Of a DNA stretch of 64,000 nucleotides, positions 10,343 to 35,410 are shown one piece after another. A program made the translations under genes and the position numbers. Numbering within the stretch: position 1 is the stretch's first letter; every line of letters starts with the position of its first letter. The notes under the pieces were generated by a model. That model made no database searches, had not been told where the DNA came from, and worked only from the letters and a program-made list of their open reading frames with translations. The stretch is taken from NCBI RefSeq assembly GCF_021917145.1, contig NC_061072.1:9744805-9808804 (forward strand). The letters run 5' to 3'. The stretch is from Hypomesus transpacificus (lineage: Eukaryota > Chordata > Actinopteri > Osmeriformes > Osmeridae).

Positions 10343-13300
10343 ATGAACGAGACTGAGCACCATACCCCGCTAGAAGAGTACGATTTCGAGCGAAGGTTCG
10401 ATGAAAGAGTCGCTCTGGAATGGATGCAAGAAAACTGGTGAGTATTCTGTTTTATTTAAAGCATCTGGATGAAGTATGATTCCGGTGATTTTTCACCTTG
10501 GCCGAAAATGTGGAGTGGACCAATCTACAATGCAATGATGTGGTCGTTACGCCATGCGGACGGACACTAGTTCAAACAATGATCGCGAAACTGTTACATT
10601 TTTAATCCGCTGGTAACATTAGTGAACGTGCAGTTTTAGGTAATAGTAGCAATTTTATAAATCTATAAGATCATCCTCCCGCCCCTTTCCAAATGCCCTT
10701 GAGGATGCATGATATGACCGCCTGAACTTCTCCTCACTGTTCATATGTTTAACCGGCATTTTATGATAGTGTTCACATAATGACCGTTACTTATTTGAAA
10801 AGCAGAGGCCTGTTTTACGTTATATCGTGCCTGCATTACGTCGATTAGGCTTTACTGCTTACATTCAGTATATGCTATAGCTAGCTAATCTGTAGGCTGT
10901 CGCGAAAGCCTATTGGTGTCTGGAAATTATACGTTCTTTGTTGTTTTAGAAACGTTTTAAAATGCTTTTAGGTACATCATGTGCTGTTGAGTTAACATCC
11001 TGTTCTTCAAATTCACACATCTAAATTGCAAGCTCCAAAAGCGTCGCCTAGTGTCCGATGAGAAAACTATGTGAACAAGAGAGCGAATTTTCTGTCCTGT
11101 AAAAATGGACCATGAAAAATCTTGTCAGACTACATTTTTGCAAAGAGGTGCATTTCGCACCTCCATGAAGTTGAGACTGTGTTGTGTCAAGGCAAGCTGA
11201 TTTGAGAATGACACTGGCATTGAGTTCTACTGTTGCCTACATTTTACTCCCAGGAGGTTTGGTACCAGAGTATAGCAGATCAAGATCACAGCAACTGCAA
11301 CATGCCAGAACACAGATGCTTTGCTTGCAGGTGACACCTTGCTCCCTGATTCTGTGATTAATGGGCAAGACCTGCTTCAGCATTATCCCTGCTGATTCGT
11401 AAAGCAACCTAAAAAGGCACATTTCTGCTGTCAAGGGACATTCTCCTCTCAGATACCTCAACCACCCTCCTGCTCAGCGCTTTCTGCTCTGTCTCGCTTC
11501 ACCATCTAAGAAGGGGACAGGGAGAGATAGAATAGTGGGGTTAGAATGAGGGGATTTCTTTTGGCCTACAAATCCTTGTGTTTTTTCTTACCTGCCATCC
11601 TCATTGTTCATCCTATCTCTCTAGGATATCTTGAGTTAATGGAAAATGAACGTTTTTGTGCGTTGTTTACCATGTTTGATGTGTTATCTAGTCAGAGCTT
11701 CCATCTAGTGAAAGAGTCTCGATTTGTGCTGCAAATGACCATCTCAAGCTCTTGGCTGAATTGGGTCAAGCAACATCTTTTCAGATGAGTTTGATATTGT
11801 TCATTCAGTCAATTTAGATTAGTGGACACCTCACTTATTTTTCAGCCATCTTTGCTTCAGGGCCTTTCATACATGTTTGTCCAGGAAGTGAGAATCGGCT
11901 CTCATTGCCACCAGCTCCAAGTCGTTTCAGAATGCTATAATACAGATGTTTACAAGCCATATGCCTGTAGGTTGTGAATGGTCTAACTGCTTATCTCTGT
12001 TAACCTCCCACCATAATTACGAACGAGAAAGACTGTAATAAAGAAGCTACTAGGAGTCATGGTGGTCTAGAGCAGAGGTCTTCAACCCTGGTCCTCAGGT
12101 ACGCCCTGTCCTGCACGTTTTAGATGTTTCCCTGCTCCAACACACCCAATTCAAATGAATGGGTCGTTATATAGTTATGCAGAAGCCTGTTAACGACCAT
12201 TCATTTGAATCAGGTGTGTTGGAGCAGGGAAACATCTAAAACGTGCAGGACAGGGGGTACCTGAGGACCAGGGTTGAAGACCTCTAGTCTAGATGTCACT
12301 CTGCTGAGCCCATTGCTACGGTCCACTCCTGGTCTCTGTTTGCTAACCTTGTATGTAACATAATCTGTATAAAGACAGCAATGTATCCATCCATGTAAAG
12401 TCATCATAAGATTTATCTATAGACTGTTCAGTCAGAATGAGTGTAAAACTGGTTTGGTCATATATAACAATGTGCACTCTGTTGATTGTTATTCCTGATA
12501 GGAGCAAGTCGTTCATGTTCTGTGGCCTGTATGCTGCGCTCATCTTTGGAGGCCAACACTTCATGAGGGAGAGGCCCAAACTTAACCTGCGTTGGCTGCT
12601 TGTGCTTTGGTCATTCAGTCTTGCCATCTTCAGGTGAGTGACACATTTTACATTATATTTACATTTAGTCATTTAGCAGACACTCTTATCCAGAGCGACT
12701 TACAGTAAGTACAGGGATATTCCCCCCGAGGCAAGTCAAGGTGAAGTGCCTTGCCCAAGGACACAACGTCATTTGGCACAGCCGGGAATTGAACCAGCAA
12801 CTTTCTGATTACTAGCCCGATTCCCTAACCGCTCAGCCACCTGACTCCCATGGACACACTGTTATGATTATTTTTTTTTGTTCTACTACACAGGATGATA
12901 AATATATATGAACGTTGTTGTGGTACGTGTACAGTTGGTCTTGTTGGCAAAAGGGTGCAGAAAACTTTTTCCCTCACACATTTTCAGGAAGTAACTTTAT
13001 GGCTATGTTTTAACTGACAATCTTGATCTACAGAGGCATAAATAAACATCACTGCAAAATTTAAAGATGTGTATCTAAGTAGAAGATATTGTTGGGAGGG
13101 TTAATGTACTGTGAAACTTCACCTACGTGACGGAATGTTCTGGCAAAGACCAAGGTAAAACTTGAATTACATTCCTCTCTGGATTGGTTAGCAGTGCTAT
13201 GTGTACACAAACGAAGGCCCAAGTTTAGCATGTAGCTATGGTTAGTTTGATGACAGTGTATCCTGCTTACTTATCTTAATAGGAAATGTGGACTATTACT

Positions 13301-15345
13301 TTAATACTGTTTCATGTAGGCCCTGTATTATTTTATTGAAACACACCCATGACACACCCATGTGAACCCAAAGCATAACCCAGAATGTTTATGTAATCTA
13401 GATGCCAATCCTTCTATTATCCTCTGTTTGGCATCACTGTCCATTTGAACATGCATGCACAGCATGCAAAGCTAACGTGTTGAACACAGTTGGGCTTGCC
13501 TGCCCCAGGTGAGCCTTTCGTGTCTCAGGTACAATCTCAGGTACAATCCTGGGACAGTCGACGCCCCCTGCTGACCCCTCTAATCCTAATCCCATAGAAG
13601 TGGGTGTGATTTGCCCTCTCAATCCCAGGGCTAAATTGACAAGATAGCGTGTGCACCCCTGAAAACCCCTTTAATCCATGTGCTCATTACTCTACCAGTG
13701 CCCACCACACACTGTATGTCTCATTCCAATTTATGGATCTTGTCTGCAGAGTGACTGTGCAGGTTTTGGTGTATGTAGTCCTGCGTTTACTTCAGCTACT
13801 TCCCACTTCTCTCTGAGGTGTTGAGTTTCATGAGTTGCATGGAAATGACTTTCTGGAATTTCACTGGATCAATATCATACTGGGCTTGTGGTTTTATTGT
13901 TTTCTATAATGTAGGCGATCTTTCAAAGCACCCTGTAAGAGCCTGTTGGTTGCATCAGAAATAGTATACCCTGCCCCAAGTTTAAGTGTGACATAATGCT
14001 GAACATCTTGCCCTGTAAACTGAACCTGGACTCGACTCTTATCTTCATCAGCATTTCGTTATCAACATTGGGGGTTTTAGTGTTGGACATTGATATGAGT
14101 AAAAAAGGGGTACTGTGAATATACTCTTATGGTCTTTATTCCTCAGTATCATCGGAGCACTCAGGACTGGTTGGTACATGCTACATGTCCTCACCACCAG
14201 TGGCTTCAGGGAGTCGGTGTGTGACATCAGCTTCTACAGCGCCCCAGTCAGCAAGTTTTGGGCCTATGCCTTCGTCCTCAGCAAGGCTCCGGAACTGGGT
14301 AAGACTGCATCAAACATAAGGCCTGAAAGTGGGTGACGTGGATTGGACTTTGTCATTGTTTAATTAAGGGGACCAATCGGGGGTAGGGTTACATGGATTG
14401 GACTTTGTCATTGTTTAATTAAGGGGACCAATCGGGTATAAGATGAGATGAATTCTACTGGAGTGCTTCCTGTACATTGGTCAGTGGAGAGACATATTAT
14501 CCCCCACAGCTCTGCCTCTGCATGTTGATTCTCTCTCTCTCTTCCTGCTCAAGAATCTAGTCACTACATGCTACCCTGCCTCAGACAGACAGGGTTTACA
14601 TTAGTCCTGAAAACTGGAGGAAGACTGCTTAGGTTGTAAAATGAGTCCAGTGATTGACTAATCTTTTGAGCAATAGACAGGAGGGACATCAAATACCTCA
14701 TACTGCATGGGTTGGCATTTAATAATTGGAAAGTGGCATCATATTGTTAATATTGGAATGTTGTGTCAAATAGTTGTTAAAGTGGGATTTTGGAAATACT
14801 GTGGGATGTCTTCGTATGTGAGAGAGAGAGTGAATGAACATGTTTTAGTAATCTGTAATGAAAGTGGAGAGAGAGAGTGCCACCGTCTTGAGTCATCTAC
14901 CCTGTGCTCATCCCCAGGCGACACCGTGTTCATCGTGCTCCGTAAGCAGCGCCTCATCTTCCTCCACTGGTACCACCACATCACTGTGCTGGTCTACTCC
15001 TGGTACTCCTACAAGGACCAGGTGGCCGGTGGCGGCTGGTTCATGACCATGAACTACGTGGTGCACTCGCTTATGTACACCTACTATGCTGCTCGGGCTG
15101 CCAGGATGCGAGTGCCCCGTCCTTGTGCCATGGTCATCACCGCCACCCAGATCATGCAGATGGTGATGGGCCTGGCTGTCCTGGGCCTGGTCTACCACTG
15201 GAAACACGAGGTTCGCTGCCCATCCTACCTGGACAACATTGTGTGGGGCTCGCTTATGTACCTTAGCTACCTGGTACTCTTTGCTTCCTTCTTCTACAAG
15301 TCCTACCTCAAGGGCTCAGGGGACAAGGGGTCCAAGGGCGAGTAG
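10343..15345 (+). CDS. elovl6l: ELOVL6-type very-long-chain fatty acid elongase, 268 aa, 4 coding exons
   Basis: Exons 10343-10437, 12502-12633, 14147-14298 and 14918-15345 join in phase to 268 codons, the family's usual length. This endoplasmic-reticulum multi-pass condensing enzyme carries out the first step of elongation of saturated C12-C16 acyl-CoAs with malonyl-CoA. The catalytic histidine box HWYHH is in exon 4, preceded by [16 protein letters not shown] and followed by the conserved [13 protein letters not shown]. The start [19 protein letters not shown] matches the ELOVL6 N-terminus in position and pattern. The C-terminus is Lys/Gly-rich ([10 protein letters not shown]) rather than human-like. 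Fish have elovl6 and an elovl6-like gene; position near mat1a/pdzd7/lzts2 (human ELOVL3 lies in 10q24 beside PDZD7/LZTS2) favours the elovl6-like copy, but sequence alone does not settle this. A likely polyA signal is AATAAA at 16105. Intron 2 holds a SINE and intron 1 a hAT MITE. Confidence 0.93.
12073..12286. mobile_element. Palindromic hAT-type MITE in elovl6l intron 1
   Basis: The element is a near-perfect inverted repeat: CAGAGGTCTTCAACCCTGG at the left pairs with CCAGGGTTGAAGACCTCT at the right, and the pairing runs inwards for about 90 bp. The flanks are GTCTAGAG (12065-12072) and GTCTAGAT (12287-12294), an 8-bp target duplication with one mismatch. CAG-type ends with an 8-bp duplication are characteristic of hAT elements. 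Confidence 0.82.
12658..12849 (-). mobile_element. tRNA-derived SINE, elovl6l intron 2
   Basis: On the minus strand it carries an A-box-like TGGCTGAGCGGTTAGGGAAT and a B-box-like GGTTCAATTCCC, then a body containing CTTGGGCAAGGCACTTCACC. The 3' tail is CGCTCTGGATAAGAGTGTCTGC. Such a tail is shared by L2-clade LINEs and many teleost SINEs. It is about 190 bp long and belongs to the same family as the other five full copies in this window. Confidence 0.8.
14339..14437. repeat. Tandem duplication (period 55 bp), elovl6l intron 3
   Basis: GATTGGACTTTGTCATTG through GGACCAATCGGG occurs twice in a row with almost no differences, just after the exon 3 donor. A recent local duplication. Confidence 0.85.
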
Positions 15346-18300
15346 GACAAAGGAGGCTAGCTAGTACACTGGGCAGTCATATTAGTGTGTGCCAAATTAG
15401 AGAAGACCACGTTGTGCCATGGATGTGTGAGCTACAACTGGGTATGCTGGTTGCTGGGTCCACAACGTCAATTGTGAAGAGCCAATTTAATTTCACCCAA
15501 CTTTATTTAGCTGTCTGTAGATCAATTAGTGTAAAGTCTAGATCCGGTACCGTTGATGAACAAGGTACACAGTATTGTGGTAGATAGTGGACTGAGAAAC
15601 CAGTGCATGGTCAGCACACTGTAATATGGTATCCAATGAAAGTGGAGTAGACACTGAGAGAATGAAGGAGATGGAGTTGGTTTTACATATGACTAATGTA
15701 CTACTCACTTCACGGGATTTCTTGGCTTCATTAATTATTCTCTTAACCAGCATCATACCTTAAAAATAATAGCCACATGTGGGCTAAAGATTTGTCAAGG
15801 TCAGTTTACAACTGTGATGCAGTATGCATGTTGGAAAGGCCTGGTTCTAGTATTTTACATAAAAATAGACTAAATTCAAATGATCTGCTGCTTAAGCCCA
15901 CCCGCAGGACTGTGTTTTAGACCGGGCACATGTCTAGACTAGCACTCAAAACAACAATTTGGATTATCATAAGGCAATACATTTATAATGCACTGCATGA
16001 TCAAAGGATGATTTCTGCATATGCACTTTGGTTTGCAGCTCACAGATCACTAATCTGATAAAGACTTTGCCCAAGCTCCACCTGTCAGACATCTGTCCTC
16101 CACAAATAAAGTAATGCAGGGTTACTCTGCAAGTAAGCATAAGAATTACTCATCACAAGGGTCTATTGTTTGGTATTATCTCATGAAGTCAACTACATGC
16201 ACGTATTTAATGTGTCGCAATGCACAGTTTTAGACAGTAGTTAAAGGTAAAAGATCGCATAAAACCAATGAAGATCATGGTTAATAACAGTGCTGTGGCA
16301 TGTACACAACCGACACCTTAACACTTTTTTGAAGTGATATTATCTCAGTGACACACTGTCTGGACCTCCCTGAGATGAACACATTTCTCAATCAGAAGCC
16401 GTCCACTTTCAAATATCTATCTGGAGACATTGACAGTAACGTGCTTGCAAATTAAGTAACTTAATGGCTCGACATCTCCTGCACTCCCCTCTCTTCCCCT
16501 TCCACCCTCAGATCACGTTCACCATTCTGCCCTCCTCACCCATTGGGAAAATGTACAGTATCTCGTCCATGCTGCTTATACTGTATGTATTTTGACCTTT
16601 GTCCTTGATTCACAGGCATTCCCACATGTGTAGATAAGCAGGTAATCTTGGTTAGCCCAACCCAAACCAGTCCACTACATCCTTCTGATGACTGAATGGA
16701 ATTCTGGTTACATACTGAACTCTTACTTTACCTTACGTGCTAAAAGAGAACTGATGAAGGTAAACCAGATGTTAGGGTTGATATTAGGATGTTTGCCTCA
16801 TGCTGTACTCATGCTGCTATGAAATGAGACACAAGTAAATTTAAAAGGTTAGAGAGGATAGTGGCGCACAGAAGGGAGGGACACTCTAAACAATGTGTCC
16901 ATTGTAAATAATATTTCTTAAGAATCTATTTATTTTCTTAAAGTCTAAAGTGTCAGTCTTTTAGGTGTGCCAGTAAATTGGGGGACTAAGCAGAGGCCTG
17001 TCTGTTGTCCATTGTGCTGATTGAGTCCGTTCTTTTACATCTCAATGCACTGTGTTAATTTGCAACTATTTCTACCCATGGTAATTCAAGGGTAAGAATC
17101 CTGGTATCTTGTTGTCAAAGGGAAAACTAACAAGGGTCTAAACCACGACTGTGGTTAGGCTTGCATTGTTGTTGAACGCGTATTTGAGTCTGTCTGACTC
17201 GCCTGTATTAAAACACGTTATGTATCAGTATGAAACCTTATTTGACATGTAAGAGCAGCCAAGCACTTCTATTGAGCCCAAATAACCAAGTTGTGTTCCG
17301 TAGGTGAATCATAACAAGCGACAAAAATGATCTAAATAGGCATTTACCCAATCTCTAAACAGACAAACACCCTTAAGCAACAAAACAGCTTGAATCATAT
17401 TTGATGAATAATTATCATCATATGGGCCTAAGTCAAGATTTTCCAAGAAAGCTTGGTCTGGACATAAAATGGTTGAAGAGTTTGCTGTTTGTCAACAAAT
17501 AACTAGTGAGTTGTCCCCCTGACCAGCTTCTGTGTGTATTATTTGTGTGGTTGTAGAGCAGCTGTGTAGTTATCTCTCCTACCCGTTGTGTCTTTGTCCC
17601 ATGTGCTTTACATGTATGTTTATAGAGGTTAAATCCTTTTTCTGATTCATTCAGCATTCAGATTTTCTGAAGGGTAACTACCAACTGGCCATATTTTACA
17701 TAACAGTATGTGACACTTGCCTTCATAAGTGCTAAGACAGTTTGTTACTGTAGCCTCTATCTACAACTGACAGTTGTCAGTTACTTCACTTGTGCTTATA
17801 AACCTGTTATTACAGTGTTTCCAGTATGGGGTTAACCATGCTCTTATGAATACCGTACACATGTACACACTTGTAACACATGTATCATTGCAAAAGTAGT
17901 CTGTAGTGCTAAGTGATGTATATAATTGTAATTAATTATTAGACAACACGTAGTGTAAACCTGCAAATAAAACATACTATAAAAAATGTATCAATATACA
18001 CACTTTGTCCAATCCTACACATTGAAACAGATTATTGGATTTTTGTTTTCAACAATTACTGATCCTACAATGCAGGGAAATGAATGAAAACTAAATGTAA
18101 GCACTTATAATGAATTAGTTTGTGTGCCAAATGATGCTTCTGCAATGTTCTACTCTGTTGGGTAAATGTAAGCACATTTGCATTAGTTTGTTATCTTAGC
18201 TGATGTAGAATGTTTCTTGAATACATCCTCAGTGAGTCACTGTCTTGTGTCAACTATGGAAGGAAAATAAACTGGTTAAGGGCTTTGATGTTTAAATGTC

Positions 18301-20930
18301 ATTTAAAATGTTCTAACAATAAATAGATTTCTGTTTTAAAATGTAGTCATCTTTGTAGAAATGTCATGCATTCTTGTGTTGCTTGACACCATACTGCACA
18401 CAAGGAAAATTACAACTGAAGTATTGTCAACCTACTGTTGTAGAATTAGTAACTTTTATAAGATTGTATTTATTGCATTACATTACAAATGCAGTCTAAA
18501 ATCCACTCACTAAATAGAAATAATAGTTGAGTACAACATATCCAATTGTTGACTTTATAACCATCTTAAATCCCCTCAAACAGCCTACTGTAAATGTTTG
18601 AGAGAGATATTGGCTTCTGGAAAATTACGTTTGATAGAAGACACACAACATGTAAACAAAGCAGTGCTTGTGCTGAAAATGTGTCTTCTTAGCAAAGCTG
18701 GCAATGTGAAGTGTGGGCAGGAAGCACAAACTATAAATAATGACCATTATAGATTAGGATTCCATTTGTGATTTTGCAATTCCTTGTTTTGATTGTTGGA
18801 TGTTTGCTGTAAATTCCAAAGGCACATGTATTGTGTTGCTATGATATCTGGCAATATTTACCCAGGTGGTACTGGGTGGAGTGTTTAATTACGTAGGTGG
18901 TGGTGAAAATCACAGGGAAGTATCCCACCTTTATGATAGTGTTGATTGGAGTTTGAATAAATTAAAAAGCTGCCCTTAATATCTCTTCCAGATCCACTGT
19001 AAAGTGACACTGATGTAGTCAATACTAATGATACTGAAAACAACCCTGCACACAATAGACATTCTTCAGTCTTCATCATACCTGTTTGAAACTTGAAAAG
19101 TGGCAAATGTGTTGACAAATGGAACAACAACTGAACCAGGAAGCAAGGAAAGCATTACTTAGAAAAGCTAGAAAATGTGGATATTCTAGAACAATGTGTA
19201 AGTGTACATTCTGCATTTAGTACTACCTTCAGTGACAGAGACAAACTTTAAGACAAGTTAACTGGTGCTTCTCTGACTTGGGAGATGGAAAACATAACTT
19301 GAATCTTGACGCCCCCTAGGGATTGAACAGAGTTCTCATCTTTGAGAGTGCCAACCTGTTTTTGCATGCTGCTACCAAATTAGAGAATGGTTTACCAGTT
19401 CCTGCTGTTAAAGTAACTGACAGGAGACTCCTGCTGCCTGGGTATTTTGTACATTCATATTCATTGACGGAAACACCTGATCATAACATGATTTATACAT
19501 GATTCCAGCCATGTACATCATTTTACTTCAGATCCCAAAAGACTGTATGTGACTATGATAAATGACATTAACCCAGGGGGTGATGTCCAAAGGGGTGAGA
19601 GAGAGGGCAGTGATGTCCAGATGCAAAGGGATACATTCTCCACCGTCTGCTGAATCTTATTCTTATCTCCTGGTGAGGACTCCCATTCTCAAGAGTTGTG
19701 AGGCCCATTGTACTCTCTCCTGGTCCCCTAGTATACCCCTCCCACCTCCTTTCCAGTATGCTGACTGTTGCATTCCTCTCCTCTCCTAAAAGATACATTC
19801 TCCTGAGCAAGGCTTATATTTCACAGACACAGTCACATCTTGGTGCATAATCATACATTTGGAATATAAGTTAATCATTATCGTTACTTGTATCTGGAGC
19901 ATTGAATATATTGGGAATATATGTTCAACATTGTCATTACACATTTTGTATATATCTGAGGTATTGATTGTCTTTTTATTCAACAGAACATAGAACATAT
20001 GAAATCGCAGCATTGAATTAGCATTCAGCATTAGCAAAATTCATTGATCTATGATCTTGAACAATATTACCAACGGTTTCCAAATATGCATTATACTGTT
20101 TCTCGACTAAACATGATAACACCAACATCATTGCCAGTAGATGGCAGTGATGATTTTAAAGCATGGCCGATGACTGCTCTCACATACAACACTGTCGTTT
20201 AAAGCAGTTGTGCATGACTAGCATGAACAATGAAAACCCATAAATTAAAGGACTAGATAGGCCTATAACCTTCAAGAAACTGAGATTTTTCCAATATTTT
20301 AGCCTGTGCTTTTCACCCATACGTACTTTGATCCACTGCCTCTCACAGAATATTGTGGTCCAGAGAACACCATGTGACGGTGCTCTGCCACCCTGTATGA
20401 CTATATTGAATAAAAACTTTTGATCACAAAAAAAAGAATATTGTGGTCCAGCACGTGCAGAGGTGAGGGCAGACCAGCACATGATAGGCACCGCCAGCAC
20501 GGGCACTGCACCACGGAGGAATGCCCTCTCCAACGCGTGTTACAAGTCCTACCTGGAACATATTAAATTAAACACTAAGGATAAAAGTAATACATGATGA
20601 AAGTGTACAGTAATTGTAAGTAACTGAAGAAAAACATGGGGAGAAACAATTCAGAGAACGTGGAGAAGAAGAAGAAAAGGAAGAATTCTCACTTCGGAGG
20701 GCGGAGTTAAGCGCAACAGCTGGCTTTTTTTAGAACGTGTACCTTAAAACTGGTACATAACAGGCAATAGTCTGTTGTAAATAATCGGAGATTAAGCAAC
20801 AACGGCAACATCTGGTATCGCAAGTGGTACAAGCATTAAAAAAACGTTTTTGCTCAATGGTTTACAATAGAAATACAATACGTCCGATTTCTGGAATATG
20901 ATCTGGGACTTTCATTGGGTTTTGAAGGTT
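15346..20930. other. elovl6l 3' untranslated region and intergenic DNA
   Basis: No coding structure is visible. AATAAA motifs at 16105, 17964, 18265 and 18319 are candidate 3' ends for elovl6l; ELOVL6-type messages often have long 3'UTRs, so the end cannot be fixed. A small retroposed insert lies at 20347-20451. A possible untranslated first exon of the next gene ends at 20969 (GAAGAG/GTAAGA). Confidence 0.5.
20347..20451 (+). mobile_element. 71-bp retroposed 3' end with poly(A) and 17-bp target duplications
   Basis: The sequence AGAATATTGTGGTCCAG occurs at 20347-20363 and again at 20435-20451. Between them lie 71 bp that contain GAATAAAAAC and end in CACAAAAAAA. A polyadenylation signal followed ~15-20 nt later by an A run, within long direct repeats, is the signature of LINE-mediated, 5'-truncated retroposition of a transcript end. 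I cannot name the source transcript. Confidence 0.78.
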
Positions 20931-21312
20931 TCTTTTGGTGGTTTTCGGGGAGTTTGACATCCTGAAGAGGTAAGATGAAAACCTACAGTAGGATCAAGTC
21001 GTTGAGTAGGCTACTAACTATATCCTTGCCATCCCATTGTAACTTGGGTGAGACGAGGTTTATACTACGGCAGGTATACTGACTTATCTGAGGGGTTTTA
21101 GGCACACTTTGTTGGAATAAGGATGCTACACTTCGTGATAATACTATGTAAAACAGCTAGTTCTTTATATTATACTTGTGCTTGTTACATAAGAGATAGG
21201 CTACATCATTATGGACTGAATGAGCAACTCACCTCAGAAGTCTGTGAAGAGGGAAAGAGAAGAACTGGACATCAATCTTGTCGGGAGAGACTGTGACTTG
21301 GAGACTTGCAAC

Positions 21313-33412
<12,100 letters not shown>

Positions 33413-34367
33413 GCTATCCAGAGGAGGTTGCAGTGCTCCCGACCAATCACGTATAAGCTGAAGGATGGGTTGGTGGACAGTATACATACAAGATGGAGGA
33501 TTGAGGAGCCAATCATTTTCCAGTGTTGAGCATGAAGATGGACCATGAAAGTAGTCAGGTCTTTATTTGCACCGACTTTAGCTGTAACACCAAAGCTTTT
33601 TTAACCTACGACAAAAAAGGAATATTTGATAGTTGTACAGACAAAAGTGTATATAGCATGTGTTACAAGTGCCTTTTGAAACAGTAGACCATACACAAAG
33701 ACACAACTCATACTACAGGTACGCGCCGTGCACACACCCAACACACACAAAACAAAATCGCTTTCCCTCACTTCAGTAATTAAAGAATCCCTCACACACA
33801 CAAGGACTTGCTGTCTTGCCAGTATCTTGGAGGTGCCTTGTAAGTCTTAAAGGATGTCGGTCAGTAATGGTGTTTTTTATGTTGGCTCTTCAATCACTGA
33901 ACTTTTTTCTTCTCAGGAATATCTGTTCCATCACTAAGTTCTGCTCAGTGCCTCTTAATAGGAACAAATATATTCAAAGATAGATATGGATGTATTATTC
34001 TTTTATGTATATTCTTTCAACAGGTAATTATTATATTGTGTAAACATTTTTACATGTAAAAAGTATTGCTTTAAAAAGACAACCAAACATCAAGATATGT
34101 TGAGAGGATTTATCCTTTTGAAAGGGTTGGGTGAATGTTTAAAAAATGATATATTTTTAAATCTGTAGAAGGCACTACATAGATATTGAGGTGTCTTAAC
34201 TGTTGATAAGAGTTTTTGACTGTTTGCTCCTCCACTGATTTAAATGGGACCAAATTATCACTTTGAATGCCTTTTTGAAAATGTACATTGTTATTGTAAA
34301 CTCTTTATTGCATTTTGTGATTTATTTTTGTTTTATAATGTATGCTGCAGAATATTTCAGGTATTAA

Positions 34368-34373
34368 AATAAA
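34368..34373 (+). other. Polyadenylation signal, tmem150a
   Basis: AATAAA in TATTAAAATAAAATAT, about 960 nt after the stop codon and the strongest AT-rich candidate before mat1a. Confidence 0.5.
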
Positions 34374-35209
34374 ATATAAATATGTATTGTGCTTGATACA
34401 ATATTAGAAAACACTAATGTTAAAATGTTTTATTTTTCAAAAAGCTTATTTACATTCTTTAGCATTCCTCATAAGCAAGTAAAAGCTATGGATGTGTTTG
34501 AAAAGATCTGCACACCAATACTGTGTTGTTAAGAGCATGTGTCACATTATTCTCTTCTCTTCTTCTGTTGTAGAATAATTTGACTGTTAATTGCCATCAT
34601 CCCTTTAAAGTATTTTCCGGCTGCCATTTCTAGTAGACATTATGGTTATCTGTTTTTCCGTTCATAAAATATTTCCACATAAAGCCCTTGTTAAACATGC
34701 AGACCTATCAATGAATAATGTGTAAAATCAACCACCATTTGATTAAACAACAGGTTTTAGACAAAGGGATTGAATGTGTCAACAATAGTTACGACATATT
34801 TGTTGGTATTGATCATTATTAAGACATTGTGTTTCTCGGTAGCAAATGATCACTACAGAGTAATGTTTGGCTACTCTGCCTTTTAATTTGGTCATTGGCT
34901 TTTTATGAAAAGTAGTTTAGCACATATAGAAGTAGTCTAATGTGTATTCAACCTGACAAAATATTATGATTCCAGCTCTAGGACAGCCTTGCAAACTACA
35001 GCTATACCAAGAGATAAATAAACGTGTATCATACCGTATGAACAAGAGTGTGCGGATTGTAGCTGTGAGTTAAAAATACCTGAAAGCCATGTGATCTGAT
35101 GACCGCTGAGAGGGAGGTTATAAATCACAGACCCCCCCCCTTCCCTGTACCTCCCCTTAAGACAGATATTTGGGGTCTTATTTTCCACAGAAAGATCATA
35201 TACCCCATC

Positions 35210-35344
35210 CTCTCCCCTTCCCTCCTTCCCTAACAGCTGCCTCTCCCCTTCCCTCCTTCCCTAACAGCTGCCTCTCCCCTTCCCTCCTTCCCTAACAGCT
35301 GCCTCTCCCCTTCCCTCCTTCCCTAACAGCTGCCTCTCCCCTTC
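35210..35344. repeat. 31-bp pyrimidine-rich minisatellite, ~4.3 copies
   Basis: The unit contains CTCTCCCCTTCCCTCCTTCC then CTAACAGCTGC. The copies are virtually identical. It lies just beyond the mat1a stop codon on the minus strand, where it would be transcribed as purine-rich RNA if included in the 3'UTR. Confidence 0.92.
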
Positions 35345-35410
35345 TGGATCACAGCAGCCCTTTAGACAGCTGTAACTGCCACTGTCTGATGCCCTACACC
35401 TTCACACACA

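Larger units (their letters stand above)
33413..35410. other. tmem150a 3'UTR and intergenic spacer to mat1a
   Basis: No coding sequence. The tmem150a 3'UTR probably ends after 34373. The remainder is AT-rich, with a pyrimidine minisatellite at 35210-35344, inside the probable 3'UTR or downstream flank of mat1a. tmem150a (+) and mat1a (-) converge here. Confidence 0.5.
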
